NCBI GenBank assembly: GCA_033721095.1
Contig: JAWWBG010000148.1
Coordinates: 1-6,838, forward strand
Source of the DNA: JAWWBG01 sp033721095
GTDB lineage: Bacteria > Actinomycetota > Nitriliruptoria > Nitriliruptorales > Nitriliruptoraceae
DNA: 6,838 nucleotides
Direction of reading: 5' to 3'
Under the pieces are notes generated by a model. The model searched no databases. It was not told the origin of the DNA and worked only from the letters and a program-made list of their open reading frames with translations. Positions 4,719 through 6,838 of the stretch are shown one piece after another. Every line of letters begins with the position of its first letter. Position 1 is the first letter of the stretch. Both the position numbers and the translations under genes were made by a program.

Positions 4719-6838
4719 ACTGCGAGGCACGGAGGCCGTCGGCGGCAACGGGCTGACGTTGGTGGGGGGCGGGGGTGCCCTTCTCCTCGAGGGCGTCGGG
4801 CAGCCAGCCCTGCTGCCAGGCGCGCCACAGCCGTGACAGGTCCCAGGCCCGGGTGCCCGCGACGGTGGCACCGCGCTGGCCTCTGCGAGTGATCCGGCCC
4901 TCGGTGACCACAAGCCACGAGTGCAGGATCGTCCAGGCGCAGTCGGTCAAGTGCCGTTCGAAGAAGGTGACCTGGGTCATGCCGGTCCGGTCATCCAGCG
5001 ACAGGAACAGGACCCGCTGGCCTGATCGCTGGCTGGGCGACTGGACGGCCACCTTGACGCCCGCGACCCGCACCACCTTCTGGGCGGGTTGGTCCTCGAG
5101 TTCGCTCGCGCGGATCACGCCGAGCGCGTCGAGGAGCGGTTCGTAGAAGGACACGACGTGCCGGGTCACGTCGAGGCCGGCGTGGGCGATCTCGGCGCGC
5201 ACCTGGTCGGCGCCGGTCGGTGACGGCAGGGCCGCGACATGATCGGCGTGCAGGTCGAGGCTGGTCTGCTCGGTTCCCTCCCTGGCCCGGCGCCGTCCTC
5301 GTTCCCCCGCTGCCCAGGATTCCTCCACCACCAATCGCAGCTGGCGGCGGTTGGCCGGGCCACCGGGCCGACCCAGCCCGGCCACGTGGTCGAAGGCACC
5401 GAGGTCGGCCAGCCGCTCGGCCACCGGTCGGGACAGGTTGGCGCGGACACGCACGTCCTCCAATGACGGAAACGGCCGTCGGTCGAGGACCGAGTCGATC
5501 TCGGCGCGGTTGATCCCCTTGACGTCCTGGAGGCCACAGCGGATCGCGTAGCGCCAGCCGTCACCGGCGTCACCGGCATCGAACCCGGAGGGCGGACGCA
5601 GCTCGCCGTCCTCGGCCCGTCGCCATCCCGGCGGAAGCTCCGGCTGATCCACTCCCAGCAGCCGATCGGCCCGGCCGCGATCGATGACCTCGACGGTGTA
5701 GTGCGATTCGGAGCGGTTGATGTCGACCGGCAGGATCGCGACCCCGAACGTGCGACAGTCGTCGAGGATCAGCCGACGGGGATACATGCCGGGGTCGTGG
5801 GTGAGGATCCCGGCCATCAGCTCGGGCAGGTAGTGGGCCTTGAGGTAGGCCGAGCGGTAGGTCGGCACGGCGAACGCGGCCGCGTGTGCCTTGCAGAACC
5901 CGAACGAGGCGAACGAGGCGACCTGCTTCCAGACGTGCTCGGCCTCCTCCCGCGAGAATCCGCGATCGACACCCCGGGCCACCGCCCAGGCCCGCATGGC
6001 GGGCAGCTTGCGATCGTCGTTGAGCTGGCGGCGCAGCAGGTCGGCGTAGCTCATGTCGCAGCCGGTCAGCGCGCTGATGACCCCCATGACCTGCTCGTGG
6101 TAGACGACCACGCCGTGGGTCTCCTTGAGGACCGGCACCAGCGCCGGGTGCATGTACTGGGCCTTCTCGCCGTTTCGGTGCCGGTTCACGTAGGGCGTGA
6201 CCATGTCGGCCTTGACCGGGCCCGGGCGGAACAGCGAGATCTCGGTGATGAGATCCCCGAAGTCTTCCGGACGCAGGCGACCCACCAGCTCCTGCTGGCC
6301 CGGTGACTCGATCTGGAACATCCCGACCGTGCGGGCCGAGCAGATCAGCTCGTAGGTGGCCCGGTCCCCGGACGGGATGTCCTCGACGTCGAACGGATGT
6401 CCGCGGGTCTGCGGGATGAGGGTCATGGCGTGCCGCATCGCCGACAGCATCCGCACGCCCAGCACGTCCAGCTTGAGCAGCCCGAGCGCGGCGACGTCGT
6501 CCTTGTCGAACTGGGCCATCGGGTAGCCGCGGGCCGACCGCTCCAGCGGCGTCACGTCCTGGAGCTGGAGGGACGCCATGAGGATCCCGCACGGATGCAG
6601 TGCCAGGTGACGCGGAAACCCGTCGATGCGCTCGACGATCTCGAAGAGCCGGTCGAGCTGGCCGGCATTCATCCGCGTGCCCCGCAGCTCGGGCAGCGCG
6701 TCGAGGGCCCTGCGGACGTCACGGGCACGGGCGTGGGTGAAGCTCTTGGCGACGTGGCCGATCTCGTCGGGCGGCAGGCCCAGGACCTTGCCGACCTCGC
6801 GGATGGCCATCCGGGCCTGGAACGTCTCGACCATCGCG
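4702..6838 (-). CDS. DNA polymerase III alpha subunit, DnaE family, probably DnaE2-like (5' part missing)
   Basis: This is the catalytic subunit of a C-family DNA polymerase; about 711 C-terminal residues are visible. The frame is open to the window edge. The ATG at 6834 is internal, because AMVETFQARMAIREVGKVLGLP is a conserved block deep inside DnaE, so the PHP domain and the first two palm aspartates lie outside. Numbering from that Met: FPRHLALHPCGIL (73-85), third palm Asp123 in LGLLKLDVLG, fingers with VGMFQIESPGQQ (170-181) and LFRPGPVKADMVTPYVNRH (201-219), HEQVM (246-250), FGFCKAHAAAFA (311-322), helix-hairpin-helix region GLQDVKGINRAEID (434-447), possible clamp motif QTSLDL (523-528), and OB-fold (about 588-665). 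It ends soon after the OB-fold, with no room for the tau-binding domain of replicative DnaE1, which together with the FPRHL motif favours a DnaE2/ImuC-type translesion enzyme. An auxiliary actinobacterial DnaE remains possible. The last 35 residues look unconserved. Confidence 0.9.
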   Translation of the reverse strand, partial: AMVETFQARMAIREVGKVLGLPPDEIGHVAKSFTHARARDVRRALDALPELRGTRMNAGQLDRLFEIVERIDGFPRHLALHPCGILMASLQLQDVTPLERSARGYPMAQFDKDDVAALGLLKLDVLGVRMLSAMRHAMTLIPQTRGHPFDVEDIPSGDRATYELICSARTVGMFQIESPGQQELVGRLRPEDFGDLITEISLFRPGPVKADMVTPYVNRHRNGEKAQYMHPALVPVLKETHGVVVYHEQVMGVISALTGCDMSYADLLRRQLNDDRKLPAMRAWAVARGVDRGFSREEAEHVWKQVASFASFGFCKAHAAAFAVPTYRSAYLKAHYLPELMAGILTHDPGMYPRRLILDDCRTFGVAILPVDINRSESHYTVEVIDRGRADRLLGVDQPELPPGWRRAEDGELRPPSGFDAGDAGDGWRYAIRCGLQDVKGINRAEIDSVLDRRPFPSLEDVRVRANLSRPVAERLADLGAFDHVAGLGRPGGPANRRQLRLVVEESWAAGERGRRRAREGTEQTSLDLHADHVAALPSPTGADQVRAEIAHAGLDVTRHVVSFYEPLLDALGVIRASELEDQPAQKVVRVAGVKVAVQSPSQRSGQRVLFLSLDDRTGMTQVTFFERHLTDCAWTILHSWLVVTEGRITRRGQRGATVAGTRAWDLSRLWRAWQQGWLPDALEEKGTPAPHQRQPVAADGLRASQWGRGA
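5251..5268 (-). other. Candidate beta-clamp binding motif in the polymerase (QTSLDL)
   Basis: These codons give Gln-Thr-Ser-Leu-Asp-Leu in an Arg/Glu-rich, probably flexible linker between the helix-hairpin-helix region and the OB-fold, where DnaE polymerases carry their internal sliding-clamp motif. It fits the hexapeptide clamp consensus QLxLxL except for Thr at position 2, and His follows where related motifs often have Phe. It would tether the polymerase to DnaN. The assignment is inference from motif and position. Confidence 0.45.

Noticed and set aside
3360..4892. 510-residue open frame on the plus strand, antisense to hisS, the hydrolase and the polymerase end
   Set aside because: It crosses three well-supported genes on the opposite strand, has no recognisable family, and is rich in Gly, Arg and Val, as expected of an antisense shadow in high-GC DNA.
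5570..6592. 340-residue minus-strand frame overlapping the polymerase
   Set aside because: It is out of frame with a clearly conserved DnaE sequence and has an Arg/Gly/Pro-rich shadow composition.
6832..6834. ATG as the start of the polymerase gene
   Set aside because: The frame stays open to the window edge, and the residues around this Met belong to a conserved internal DnaE block, so the gene is truncated by the window and does not start here.
1..6838. Mobile element, CRISPR array, tRNA/rRNA gene or an undescribed multi-gene system
   Set aside because: No transposase, integrase, terminal inverted repeats, spaced repeat array or cloverleaf was seen, and every gene belongs to a known family. 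The window reads as ordinary chromosomal core.

Overview
The window is gene-dense, high-GC DNA (roughly 70% G+C by eye). All five supported genes lie on the minus strand, so they read from the right end of the window to the left. The protein families and the order metallo-hydrolase, hisS, aspS suggest a high-GC actinobacterium. Mycobacteria also carry a glyoxalase-II-like gene next to hisS with aspS nearby. The histidyl-tRNA synthetase is not of the type seen in Streptomyces, so a less-studied actinobacterial lineage is plausible. That placement is inference, because no rRNA or other marker is present.

In transcription order the layout is as follows. (1) The C-terminal two thirds or so of a DnaE-family DNA polymerase III alpha subunit, probably of the DnaE2/error-prone type, cut by the right edge. 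(2) A gap of about 70 bases holding one copy of an exact 19-base direct repeat whose other copy covers the polymerase stop codon. (3) A glyoxalase-II-like metallo-beta-lactamase-fold hydrolase. (4) hisS, six bases further on. (5) aspS, whose ATG overlaps the hisS stop by one base. (6) An ABC transporter ATPase whose ATG overlaps the aspS stop in the same way and which is cut by the left edge a few residues before its likely end.

The hydrolase, hisS, aspS and the ABC ATPase look like one operon with translational coupling at two junctions. The two synthetases charge tRNA-His and tRNA-Asp. AspRS carries the His and Gly residues known from non-discriminating bacterial AspRSs, so it probably also mischarges tRNA-Asn for GatCAB. 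HisRS belongs to the eukaryote/archaeon-like branch, with an LRYDLT motif in place of the usual bacterial LRPEGT, and its insertion domain has clearly different codon use, including a TTA codon.

I found no mobile element, CRISPR array, tRNA, rRNA or wholly unknown gene system. The points worth following up are the synthetase subtypes, the compositional patch in hisS, the repeat at the end of the polymerase gene and the polymerase subclass.
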